NCBI GenBank assembly: GCA_900768245.1
Contig: CAAGCE010000002.1
Span: 1 to 6,046, forward strand
Source: Oscillospiraceae bacterium
GTDB lineage: Bacteria; Bacillota; Clostridia; Oscillospirales; Ruminococcaceae
Direction: 5' to 3'
DNA length: 6,046 nt
A program made the position numbers and the translations under genes. Below, one piece after another: positions 1-6,046 of this stretch (the stretch's first letter is position 1; each line of letters begins with the position of its first letter). A model generated the notes under the pieces. That model had not been told where the DNA came from and made no database searches. It saw nothing but the letters and a program-made list of their open reading frames with translations.

Positions 1-2354
1 GAATAGTATATCTGATAGCCGTCAGCGCCTGCGGACTTTTTCCAACTGAGCGTTGCACGATTCCAGCCGCCGGAGGTCTTGCCGGGCTTGGAGGTCAGCG
101 TTGTTTTCGGCGGAACTATGTTGAATTTCAGCGTTTTTGTGCCCTTGTATTCGCCCTTGCCGGTGATGGTAACGGTGGCTGTGCCTGTGTTCCTGTTGTT
201 TTTGTAGGAAACAGCGTAATCCGTGCCGTTCACAAGTTTTTTCTTTCCGTCCCTGATGATAACGGCGGGTTTCAGCGCTTTTCCGGTGTATGCCTTGTTG
301 GAGATTTTTCCGAATTTCAGCGTTGAAATATCCGTTCTCAGTGATTTGGTGGTGTACTTGTCCCATGAGCCGTCAACGTACTTCCCCTTGCTTTGAATGT
401 AGTAATACACCCTGAATTCATCAGCGCTTTCAAGCTTCCTTGCGATACTGTCGGAATCCTTGAAGCACACGGCGACAGCGTAGCCGCCGTCTTTGGTGTA
501 GAACTCCTTGATCATGGGCATGTAATCCACCTGGTTGTCCTCCGCGAATGTTTCAATTGTACAGCCGTCCTCGCCGCCATCCGGGTCAGTCAGGTAAAAA
601 TCAACGTGATAAGCCGAGTCGGGAAGCTCATCGTCCATGTCGCGCTCCTCTGAGAAATTTCCGAACAGTACTTTCATGCCAAGCGTAGCTTCATTTTCAG
701 ACTGCGCATTAGCCTTCGTCTTTTTGAAAAGCTCATATTTCTTCTTTGGAACGGAGTATATCAGCGACGTATAGCCCGGCTTGTAGTCAGTGCTTACGAA
801 TATGTCCGGCTTGGCGGTCTCATAGCCGGAAATAACTTCGCGTTCCACGCCAAGCTGCACTGTGTGACCGACATTGCTGCCGTCCACCAGGACGTTTTGG
901 GCGCTGGTGACATAGTAGGCAAGTGTGCAGTCGCGGCTGGCGCGCAGCGACTGTGCCCAGGGCGCGTTATCGCTGCAGGAAAGCACACCGATGAGGTCGC
1001 CGTTGTCAGTGTATTCCAGCCATGTCCGGAAGCCACCGTCAGCCGTGCAGTCTGCCTCGAACGCCTCCATTGAATAGCTGCCGTCGCCGTCGATACCGAC
1101 CATCGCCCAGTTATCATACTGGAAAAACAGATTCATATTCATACTCGTCTGGTCGTCTTTGGAGTACTTCTCTTTGAACAGCTTCACCTTTTCAGCCGGA
1201 ACAGTGAAAATCGCGCTGACGTAGCCCTTATAGCAGTCGGTGCTGACGCTGACTGATGGCTGCGTGAAATCAAGCTTGGAGTGGTCAATCTCCGGCGGGT
1301 AGAAATCGTAGATTACCTGAGGTTCGTTGCTTCCGTCAACCAGTCCCTTTTCAGATGTCATGCTGTAGCTCATCGTTACATTTTGGTCTGCTTTCACCTT
1401 GTCCATGAAGCTTTCATCGCTGTCGCAGGTCAGCGCCGCTATGTAGTCGCCGTTTTGGGTAAATCCGCTCTGCACTGAGAACTTGCCCTTGTCCGGAACA
1501 CCGTCAGCGGAATACGCAGTAAGTTCCAGCCCGCGCATCGCCCGTAACGTGAGCTTTGCGCTCCGTCCATCGCTGAAATTCGCCGTCATGTTAATGCGCG
1601 GGTGGTCAGAGATTATGTCGTCCTGATACAGCTTTTCATATTTCTCTTTCGGGATAACGAAAAACAGCGTGGAGCAGCCCTCCTGCCAGTTGTCAAGCAG
1701 CTCTACGTTCGGCTTTGAGCAGTCAAGCTCCGGGAATTCCTGCATGGGCTTGCCCGTTTCAGTCTTGGTGATGTAACTCTTACCCGCGTTGCCGTCTATG
1801 GTCCCGAACATGTCTTTCATGTAATACGAAATGCGGAACTGGTCGGCTTTCCTTGCGGCTTTGGCAACGCGTGTGTCCTCTCTCAGCGACAGCGCAAAAC
1901 AATGCGTGCCGTCCTTTGTCACGAACTTCTCCGATTCATAGTCATCTTCCGGAACGTCTTCACCGTCGCCATATACGCCTATCCATTCGTTCTCGATATT
2001 CTCGCCCTCGCCGCAGTAGTAGTATGAAACGTGGTATTGCGCTATCTGCCTGTCAGAATCGTCTCGCTTTCCTGAAATACCCCCGAACCATACAAACATA
2101 TTCATCTGTGTGGTGAATTTGTCGTTAATTTTCTCGAAAAGCTCGAATTTTTCGTCCGGAATGCATATCAGCAGTGTTGTGAAGCCCTTTTTGTAGTCTG
2201 TCTTGAGAATCACGTCCGGCTGATTCACCTTAATGCCGGATATCTTCGGCGTTTCCACCATTTCTGGAAAGGTTTCAGCGAATGTAGAAAGCCCCAGCGT
2301 TGATACCATCAACATTGCAGACAAAACACCAGCAATTATTTTTTTCAGATTCAT
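1..2354 (-). CDS. Large secreted multi-domain surface protein with four tandem ~150-residue modules, Ig-like and Fn3 domains (C-terminus beyond the window)
   Basis: The frame opens at ATG 2354 and runs without a stop through 784 codons to the window edge, so the protein is incomplete at its C-terminus. Residues 1-26 are a signal peptide (MNLKKIIAGV..., hydrophobic core, likely cut after STFA), so the product is exported. Residues about 45-196, 214-350, 365-500 and 515-668 are four diverged copies of one module. Residues 675-748 match the clostridial Ig-like domain (ALKPAV, NGTDYAVSYKNN, GTATVTITGKGEYKG). Residues about 760-784 begin a fibronectin III domain (ATLSWKKSAGADGYQIYY). The start is supported by an AAAGGGG site at 2364-2370, 9 nt upstream. 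Ig-like and Fn3 tails are typical of cell-surface or extracellular proteins of Ruminococcus and relatives. No catalytic motif is visible, so binding or scaffolding at the surface is inference. The gene is markedly GC-richer than its neighbours. I am sure it is a real exported protein; its function is unknown. Confidence 0.93.
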   Translation of the reverse strand, partial: MNLKKIIAGVLSAMLMVSTLGLSTFAETFPEMVETPKISGIKVNQPDVILKTDYKKGFTTLLICIPDEKFELFEKINDKFTTQMNMFVWFGGISGKRDDSDRQIAQYHVSYYYCGEGENIENEWIGVYGDGEDVPEDDYESEKFVTKDGTHCFALSLREDTRVAKAARKADQFRISYYMKDMFGTIDGNAGKSYITKTETGKPMQEFPELDCSKPNVELLDNWQEGCSTLFFVIPKEKYEKLYQDDIISDHPRINMTANFSDGRSAKLTLRAMRGLELTAYSADGVPDKGKFSVQSGFTQNGDYIAALTCDSDESFMDKVKADQNVTMSYSMTSEKGLVDGSNEPQVIYDFYPPEIDHSKLDFTQPSVSVSTDCYKGYVSAIFTVPAEKVKLFKEKYSKDDQTSMNMNLFFQYDNWAMVGIDGDGSYSMEAFEADCTADGGFRTWLEYTDNGDLIGVLSCSDNAPWAQSLRASRDCTLAYYVTSAQNVLVDGSNVGHTVQLGVEREVISGYETAKPDIFVSTDYKPGYTSLIYSVPKKKYELFKKTKANAQSENEATLGMKVLFGNFSEERDMDDELPDSAYHVDFYLTDPDGGEDGCTIETFAEDNQVDYMPMIKEFYTKDGGYAVAVCFKDSDSIARKLESADEFRVYYYIQSKGKYVDGSWDKYTTKSLRTDISTLKFGKISNKAYTGKALKPAVIIRDGKKKLVNGTDYAVSYKNNRNTGTATVTITGKGEYKGTKTLKFNIVPPKTTLTSKPGKTSGGWNRATLSWKKSAGADGYQIYY
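351..2222 (-). repeat. Four tandem copies of a ~150-residue protein module inside the large secreted protein
   Basis: The copies are encoded at about 1767-2222, 1305-1715, 855-1262 and 351-812, read from the N-terminus. Each shares three blocks. Block A is (K/Q)P-x-(V/I) followed by TDYKKGFTT, DNWQEGCST, TDCYKGYVS or TDYKPGYTS, then a strand ending in P-x-(E/K)-K (IPDEKFELF, IPKEKYEKLY, VPAEKVKLF, VPKKKYELF). Block B is (D/N)G followed by a hydrophobic strand (DGTHCFALS, NGDYIAALTC, NGDLIGVLSC, DGGYAVAVC). Block C is an aromatic strand followed by VDGS-like residues (FRISYYM...IDGN, VTMSYSM...VDGS, CTLAYYV...VDGS, FRVYYYI...VDGS). The middle of each copy is variable in length and sequence. 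I do not recognise a named family. Confidence 0.85.
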
Positions 2355-2428
2355 AATGTGACACCCCTTTAAACTGATTTTGCATAAAGCGAATCGATTA
2401 AATTTAAAACCATTTATGAGAAAGCGCA

Positions 2429-2462
2429 CAGAGTGTATCGTCTATCGTTGCGATACACTCTG
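2429..2462 (-). terminator. Strong 12-bp hairpin downstream of the metallopeptidase gene, candidate terminator
   Basis: CAGAGTGTATCG (2429-2440) and CGATACACTCTG (2451-2462) are perfect reverse complements around a 10-nt loop. The hairpin lies about 60 nt after the metallopeptidase stop and about 75 nt before the start of the next gene. That fits a boundary between transcription units. The 3' flank on the minus strand (TGTGCGCTTTCTC) is only moderately T-rich, so it is not a textbook intrinsic terminator. It could instead be an RNA-stability hairpin, or an operator for the gene downstream. Confidence 0.5.
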
Positions 2463-2487
2463 CCAGTTCGTCTAGTGAACTCTTAAC

Positions 2488-2503
2488 TAATGAATATTCA
2501 TTA
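2488..2503. repeat. Perfect 16-bp AT-rich palindrome, candidate operator
   Basis: TAATGAATATTCATTA reads the same on both strands. It lies 20-35 nt downstream of the metallopeptidase stop and about 135 nt upstream of the large secreted gene. An uninterrupted palindrome of this size forms a poor RNA hairpin, having no loop, but is a common shape for a dimeric repressor site. A smaller dyad (AGTTC...GAACT, 2465-2481) lies between it and the 12-bp hairpin. Function is inference. Confidence 0.35.
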
Positions 2504-2522
2504 ATTATCCAAAAGCGTAAGA

Positions 2523-4478
2523 TCAGCTTACTTTGGATGAAAGAGAATAATTAAAGCTGTCTGCTGAACTATGCCCTGCATTAGAAACTGCTACCGTAAT
2601 TGAATTGATTTTGCCAGCAGATGTAGAGTATCCCGTGACCGAGAACGTGTATGATTCTGTATTTGATGGAAAGTATCGCATTAGTTTCGTCTTATTACCA
2701 CTCGAAAATTTTGCAATAGATACTGCCATTTTGCTACAATCAGTTTTAGCCATTGATACTGTAAAATCAATTCTGGATGATTTTGATGTAGCGTTAAAAC
2801 TATAGTGATGAGCAGAAGAAGGTTTAATTTCTATTTCACCTGAGCTTAGTTCCTGATATTTTGCTTTCTTATAGGAGTTTTTACCGTTGGAATATGTATA
2901 ATAACTTGGATCTGCATTATATGCCTGAAATCCTGCAAACAACGCTTTATATGATGTCTTACCACTTGCCGGGCAATATGCAAAAGCTTTATATATATCA
3001 TCTTGTATAGTATATGCTTCAAGTATGCGTTTCATTGCACTAAATTTAACGGCTTTGTTGTCTTTGACATCGTCATATTTCAAGCTGACATATTTGTAAA
3101 AAAGATAAGCCCCATAATGATTACTATCGTCTGAAATGAGAGAACTATCTGTTGAAATCAGATACTTATTAGCGAATGAGTTACCCCATGAGCAATAACT
3201 ATCTATGTATTCCATGCCAGCCCAGGAAGCGCCCGCTTCTTTGAACCAGCTTAAAACAGATTTATCCCTTTTCTTATAAATTTCCTGAATGATATGAAAT
3301 GTTTCATGTGCAGCTGTTCTAGCAAAATTTTGATCTTTATAATCTGAATCAGTGTAATTGATGATTATAAACCTTCCATTTTGGGCTTTTGTTGTAAGTC
3401 CATTTGCAGTAATACTTTCGTCATCTAGATAAACATGGTATGTTGATTCGCCGTCTTCCATTTTTTTTGCTTCAAAGCCCCATGTATTAAAATAGCTATT
3501 TGAAATGTTAGCTAAAGTTGAAATTATGCTAGAAAGATTTGCAGCAGATACTGCATCTGTTTGTTTTTCTTGGGTTTCGTAATGAAGTGTAAACTTTCCA
3601 ACCCTTACCGTTTTAGGCTTTTTAAAGAAATCGGACATTTGCTCAACTGAGGGTTGAGTAATATCACGATCTGCAGGCAAAGCTAATGTAGTAATAATTT
3701 TGTTTTTCAGTGAAAGATTACTGGAATCTGCGTCATTATAATAATCCGCAAGGGCGTCATATACCGGATTGAAGCATTCCATGTCATTGCATTCTTCGTT
3801 CTCTATGGCATATAAATATGTAGCCAGCACATCTTCATGGCTTAATAATCCTTGCTCAAAGAGAATATCAGCTTTTTCGATCACAGAATAGTCAGAAAAA
3901 TCATAAGTGGTGTTTAATTCCGTGAGAAAATCGTTTGCATTTATGGTATATGTGGTGTCAATATTATCGGAATTAACAATATCTGTTATGTTGTCTCCGC
4001 TAAGTGAACTGCCGATGTCAATGGGGGTTGATATAACTTCACCATTTTTATTGTACACTTCAACAGAATTATCGGCATTTAATCCTATATCGGCAATTTT
4101 ATAAATAGTAAATGGCTCTATTGTTTCACCCGGATATAGGAAAGAACTCTCAGAACTAATACCTGTTTTTGTAGGTAAAGAATCTAAATCCACCTTAACA
4201 AGACAATAGTCTGACGGGCGATTGAATTCGTATGTTCCGTTAGAATCGGTATATACAGATGTGTAGTAATTGTTGGAAAATCCAACTACATCATCGTCAT
4301 AAACCTCATCAATAGTTGATGAGAGAATATTGATTTTTACACCAGCAGCCGGAGAGCCATCCTCAAAGAATACCTGACCCTTTATGGTATTACTTGTTGC
4401 ATAAGCTCCAACCGGAATTGCTAACGTTGCCATAGAAAGCACAAGTGCACTTGAAATAATGCGTTTTGTTAGGTTCAT
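2523..4478 (-). CDS. Secreted zinc metallopeptidase (HExxH...E type) with N-terminal Ig-like prealbumin domain
   Basis: The product has 651 residues. Residues 1-28 form a signal peptide (MNLTKRIISSALVLSMATLA, cut near AYA), so it acts outside the cell. Residues 31-131 resemble a Cna-B or carboxypeptidase-regulatory-like beta domain (KGQVFFEDGSPAAGVKI, then TDSNGTYEFNRPS). Residues about 295-520 form the catalytic region: HETFH at 391-395 (bases 3294-3308) gives two zinc His and the catalytic Glu392, and Glu414 in WFKEAGASWAGMEY is the likely third ligand. That spacing fits gluzincin-type peptidases. YGAYLFYKYVSLKY (455-468) is a helix often seen after the active site in such proteins. Residues about 540-651 look like a beta-sandwich tail. 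The start is set by AGGAGGT at 4485-4491, 6 nt upstream, behind its own promoter. Peptidase activity is well supported by the motif; the substrate is unknown. I cannot name the exact peptidase family. Confidence 0.92.
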   Translation of the reverse strand: MNLTKRIISSALVLSMATLAIPVGAYATSNTIKGQVFFEDGSPAAGVKINILSSTIDEVYDDDVVGFSNNYYTSVYTDSNGTYEFNRPSDYCLVKVDLDSLPTKTGISSESSFLYPGETIEPFTIYKIADIGLNADNSVEVYNKNGEVISTPIDIGSSLSGDNITDIVNSDNIDTTYTINANDFLTELNTTYDFSDYSVIEKADILFEQGLLSHEDVLATYLYAIENEECNDMECFNPVYDALADYYNDADSSNLSLKNKIITTLALPADRDITQPSVEQMSDFFKKPKTVRVGKFTLHYETQEKQTDAVSAANLSSIISTLANISNSYFNTWGFEAKKMEDGESTYHVYLDDESITANGLTTKAQNGRFIIINYTDSDYKDQNFARTAAHETFHIIQEIYKKRDKSVLSWFKEAGASWAGMEYIDSYCSWGNSFANKYLISTDSSLISDDSNHYGAYLFYKYVSLKYDDVKDNKAVKFSAMKRILEAYTIQDDIYKAFAYCPASGKTSYKALFAGFQAYNADPSYYTYSNGKNSYKKAKYQELSSGEIEIKPSSAHHYSFNATSKSSRIDFTVSMAKTDCSKMAVSIAKFSSGNKTKLMRYFPSNTESYTFSVTGYSTSAGKINSITVAVSNAGHSSADSFNYSLSSKVS

Positions 4479-4503
4479 AAAAAGACCTCCTGTTTTTTGT
4501 ATA

Positions 4504-4544
4504 TGAACGATTATAGGAATACAACTAAATATGTCACTCGTTCA
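4504..4544. repeat. 7-bp inverted repeat flanking the metallopeptidase promoter
   Basis: TGAACGA (4504-4510) and TCGTTCA (4538-4544) are perfect reverse complements separated by 27 bp. They bracket the -35 and -10 elements exactly, with the inner arm touching the -10 box. The layout suggests a possible regulator binding region, but the arms are short and could occur by chance in this AT-rich sequence. Confidence 0.3.
4510..4537 (-). promoter_or_regulatory. Housekeeping-type promoter of the metallopeptidase gene
   Basis: On the minus strand GTGACA (4532-4537) is followed after 16 bp by a perfect TATAAT (4510-4515). This is five of six matches to the -35 consensus and six of six to the -10. 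Transcription should begin near 4503, giving a leader of about 25 nt that contains the AGGAGGT site at 4485-4491. The spacer is one base shorter than the usual 17. Confidence 0.6.
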
Positions 4545-4630
4545 ATATAATGATTTGTGGAATGAATCGAAAAATAAAAAGTCCAATAACACAGTAGCTA
4601 AAATGCTATGCTTTCATTTATCACCTCCTT
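4534..4630 (-). other. Perfect Shine-Dalgarno with a tiny ORF interrupted by an amber codon
   Basis: AAGGAGGTGA at 4621-4630 is a full 10-nt match to the 3' end of 16S rRNA and stands 3 nt before ATG at 4617. The ORF is Met-Lys-Ala and then TAG (4606-4608). Reading on in the same frame gives 24 more codons, HFSYCVIGLFIFRFIPQIII and then LNE, before TGA at 4534-4536. The continuation is strongly hydrophobic, like a small membrane peptide. It could be a broken small-peptide gene, a translated leader, or chance hydrophobicity in AT-rich DNA. It lies between the small secreted protein and the metallopeptidase, and its last codons overlap the -35 box of the metallopeptidase promoter. Confidence 0.4.
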
Positions 4631-4706
4631 TTAGGCACAATCGTTTCAAATATATTTCGCATCCATCTGTGAGAAATAACACAAAAAAGCAAAATAGTAA
4701 CGAAAG

Positions 4707-5156
4707 TTAGACTGTTTTCTCCCGGCTATAAATGGTAATTGTTTCGGTCTTACCATTTTTTGTTGTCAGTGTAAATACAGATTTCAAGCGGTATGTTCCA
4801 CCTGATAAACCTCTTTTGATTCTATCCACAGAAATATAACTTCCCTTTTCTGTTGTAGACCATATTGCGCCATTCACATTGTTCCAAGCCCACATACCCG
4901 CGTGTTTCTGTAAAGTCTGTTCCACAGTGATTTGAATAACATCTTTTGCTCCAGTGCAACTACTAGTGCAACTAGCGGTATTGGAAGAAATGCTTAACAT
5001 ACTTTGAGCATCATCTGAGTATTCATATGCAGGAGCAATATCTTCATCTGAAATATTATCAGTTAATTCAGCTGAAGCCACTACATTTACACTTGATAAC
5101 ATCATGAATGCTGACAGTATTAATGCAAAACACTTATTAATCTGCTTAATCTGCAT
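4707..5156 (-). CDS. Small secreted protein of unknown function with a CxxxC pair and a predicted beta-rich C-terminus
   Basis: The product has 149 residues. Residues 1-29 are a signal peptide with a clear ASA cleavage site, so the mature protein of about 120 residues is exported and has no second membrane segment. Residues 30-62 are acidic and probably flexible. Cys63 and Cys67 (ASCTSSCTG) are the only cysteines of the mature chain and could form a disulfide. Residues 72-149 look beta-rich, with alternating polar and hydrophobic residues (GGTYRLKSVFTLTTKNGKTE, then TITIYS). That end resembles small exported clostridial proteins of the DUF6147 kind, but I hold this only as a weak resemblance. 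The start follows AAGGGGG at 5165-5171 by 8 nt. The gene lies 99 nt downstream of the anti-sigma gene with no visible terminator between, so read-through from that operon is possible. Confidence 0.85.
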   Translation of the reverse strand: MQIKQINKCFALILSAFMMLSSVNVVASAELTDNISDEDIAPAYEYSDDAQSMLSISSNTASCTSSCTGAKDVIQITVEQTLQKHAGMWAWNNVNGAIWSTTEKGSYISVDRIKRGLSGGTYRLKSVFTLTTKNGKTETITIYSREKTV

Positions 5157-5175
5157 AAAAGTATCCCCCTTTCGT

Positions 5176-5181
5176 ATTATA
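5176..5181 (-). promoter_or_regulatory. Possible -10 element for the small secreted protein gene
   Basis: A perfect TATAAT stands 20 nt upstream of the start codon on the minus strand. That would put the transcription start close to the ribosome site at 5165-5171 and leave a very short leader. No convincing -35 hexamer is seen 16-18 bp further upstream, so this may be only an AT-rich coincidence. Confidence 0.25.
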
Positions 5182-5255
5182 TTTGAAGTTTTTATCCTTC
5201 TATATATTACATTACAAAAAGGAACGTTTACGGGACATAAAAATAAAAAAAATAC

Positions 5256-5954
5256 TCAAAAGCCGTTTTTTTCATTACTATTTGCCAATTCTATTAATTC
5301 ATTTTTAGTAAAACTGCCATGTAGTTTCAATATATAATCCTTATTATTCCAAATAACCATTGCTTCTGTACCTGTGTCCCTATTAAACTCTACGCAAATA
5401 GCATCGCACTCATTAACTGATGTTTCCTGTATTGTATACCCCTCGGTATTTATGTGGGAGTCATAAGCCTCCTTGACTGTTTGTTCAAATATAAGTAAAT
5501 CATTTGTAGAATTCTTATATATAATTGATACACGGACTTCGGACTCTATCATTTTATACAGTTCATATCCATATGGTATAACCGACAGTGAATACTCTTT
5601 TTCAATGATATTGGGGCAGCTGTCAAAACCAAATGCCAATAATTGGGTATTGTCATTGTAAACGGTACCGCGAAAGCTCTTTGAAATAAATGCGATGACG
5701 AATCCTGTAGCAATTACCATAAAAACAATTACCATTACCGCAATAATGACTCGTTTTCGTAAACTCATTTCTCTTTTTTCGTTTGAGCTTACCATCGATA
5801 GTGGTTTTGCCTTTTTCTGATAGAGATTAAATGCTCTTTTCATTTTTATCCTGTGTTTTATGGAAAACTTAGGAACTGGCTCGACACTTACTCTAGAAAA
5901 TTCTTGATCGTAGTAACCATTGATAAGTTCTTCAATCGTGTAGGTATTACTCAT
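5256..5954 (-). CDS. Membrane anti-sigma factor with DUF4367-like extracytoplasmic domain
   Basis: The product has 232 residues. Residues 1-67 are cytoplasmic and basic in their second half (KFSIKHRIKMKRAFNLYQKK). Residues about 69-91 form one transmembrane helix (VIIAVMVIVFMVIATGFVIA). Residues about 117-225 resemble the DUF4367 domain (VIPYGYEL, then a strand-rich region ending VIWNNKDYILKLHGSFTKNE and a short helix). Proteins of this shape usually follow ECF sigma genes in Clostridia and are thought to hold the sigma factor at the membrane until an outside signal arrives. Here the ATG lies inside the 3' end of the sigma gene, overlapping it by 8 nt, with GGAGG at 5961-5965 placed 6 nt upstream. 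This coupling supports the role. There is no zinc-binding HxxxCxxC motif, so it is not a ZAS-type anti-sigma. The signal sensed is unknown. Confidence 0.85.
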   Translation of the reverse strand: MSNTYTIEELINGYYDQEFSRVSVEPVPKFSIKHRIKMKRAFNLYQKKAKPLSMVSSNEKREMSLRKRVIIAVMVIVFMVIATGFVIAFISKSFRGTVYNDNTQLLAFGFDSCPNIIEKEYSLSVIPYGYELYKMIESEVRVSIIYKNSTNDLLIFEQTVKEAYDSHINTEGYTIQETSVNECDAICVEFNRDTGTEAMVIWNNKDYILKLHGSFTKNELIELANSNEKNGF

Positions 5955-6046
5955 GACTATCCTCCATAAACTGTTTTATTTTTACTGTTGCTCGTGCAAT
6001 TCTCTTTTTTACTGCTTCCTCTGATATCTCAAGCTGGCTTGCAATA
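5947..6046 (-). CDS. ECF-type RNA polymerase sigma factor, C-terminal fragment (region 4.2)
   Basis: Only the last 32 codons and the TAA stop (5947-5949) are in the window; the rest lies beyond the right edge. The residues IASQLEISEEAVKKRIARAT are the helix-turn-helix of sigma region 4.2, which contacts the -35 element. The pattern IAxxLxISExxVKxRIxRA is characteristic of ECF sigma factors. A short basic tail (VKIKQFMEDSHE) ends the protein. The stop overlaps the start of the anti-sigma gene by 8 nt, so the two are translationally coupled and made in a fixed ratio. The fragment is short, but motif and context agree. Its group and target promoters cannot be told from this piece. Confidence 0.85.
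   Translation of the reverse strand, partial: IASQLEISEEAVKKRIARATVKIKQFMEDSHE

Noticed and set aside
22..366. Minus-strand open frame of 114 codons
   Set aside because: It overlaps the large secreted gene in another frame. Its Gln/His/Arg-rich product has no domain, while the longer frame encodes clear Ig-like and Fn3 sequence here.
794..1117. Minus-strand open frame of 107 codons
   Set aside because: It is a shadow inside repeat module 3 and its junction with module 4 of the large gene. The Thr/Ala/Trp-rich product is typical of an out-of-frame reading of GC-rich DNA.
393..2116. Several plus-strand open frames (393-653, 864-1073, 1281-1478, 1853-2116)
   Set aside because: All are antisense to the large secreted gene, have no good ribosome site, and yield no recognisable protein.
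2355..2420. Sigma-A promoter directly upstream of the large secreted gene
   Set aside because: AT-rich hexamers such as TTTAAT and TTTATG are present, but none has a credible -35 partner at 16-18 bp, so I did not annotate one.
4640..4706. ECF-type promoter (TGAAAC at about 4640-4645, minus strand) for the mini-ORF
   Set aside because: TGAAAC resembles a -35 element of some ECF sigma factors, but no CGTA- or CGTC-like -10 occurs at the right distance, and the ribosome site falls in the spacer.
5157..5255. T-rich stretch after the anti-sigma stop as a terminator
   Set aside because: The minus strand has a run of T residues just after the stop but no GC-containing stem before it, so an intrinsic terminator is not supported.
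2605..5661. Plus-strand open frames at 2605-2805, 3907-4104, 5104-5337 and 5473-5661
   Set aside because: Three are fully antisense to confident coding sequence. The one at 5104 starts inside the small secreted gene, crosses the intergenic gap and ends within the anti-sigma gene, with no ribosome site or domain.

Overview
The window looks like chromosomal DNA from a Gram-positive Clostridia member, most plausibly a gut or rumen Ruminococcus-like (Oscillospiraceae) organism. The grounds are indirect: strong AGGAGG-type ribosome sites, secreted proteins with short Lys-rich signal peptides, a clostridial-type Ig-like plus fibronectin III tail, and a DUF4367-type anti-sigma protein. This assignment rests on family resemblance only. 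All genes I can support lie on the minus strand, so transcription runs from right to left.

Right edge (about 5256-6046): the last 32 residues of an ECF-type sigma factor overlap by 8 nt the start of a single-pass membrane protein with a DUF4367-like outer domain. This is the classic layout of a sigma factor followed by its membrane anti-sigma factor. Next comes a small secreted protein of 149 residues (4707-5156), 99 nt downstream of the anti-sigma gene.

Middle (4479-4706): a 228-nt non-coding stretch holds a perfect Shine-Dalgarno sequence in front of a tiny ORF stopped by an amber codon. It also holds a good housekeeping promoter, flanked by a 7-bp inverted repeat, for the next gene. That gene (2523-4478) encodes a 651-residue secreted zinc metallopeptidase with HETFH plus a downstream Glu.

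Left part (1-2522): a 168-nt intergenic region rich in dyad symmetry follows the peptidase. Then comes a large secreted protein (2354 to beyond position 1, at least 784 residues). It is open to the window edge and built of four diverged copies of a roughly 150-residue module, then an Ig-like domain and the start of a fibronectin III domain. This gene is clearly richer in G+C than the genes to its right (two sampled 60-base lines give 50% and 67%, against 33% in two lines of the peptidase gene).

Taken together, the locus is devoted to the cell envelope and exterior: an envelope-sensing sigma/anti-sigma pair followed by three exported proteins in the same orientation. Whether the exported proteins belong to the regulon of that sigma factor is inference. 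The most novel-looking elements are the four-copy module and the amber-interrupted mini-ORF. I see no RNA gene, CRISPR array, insertion sequence or phage gene.
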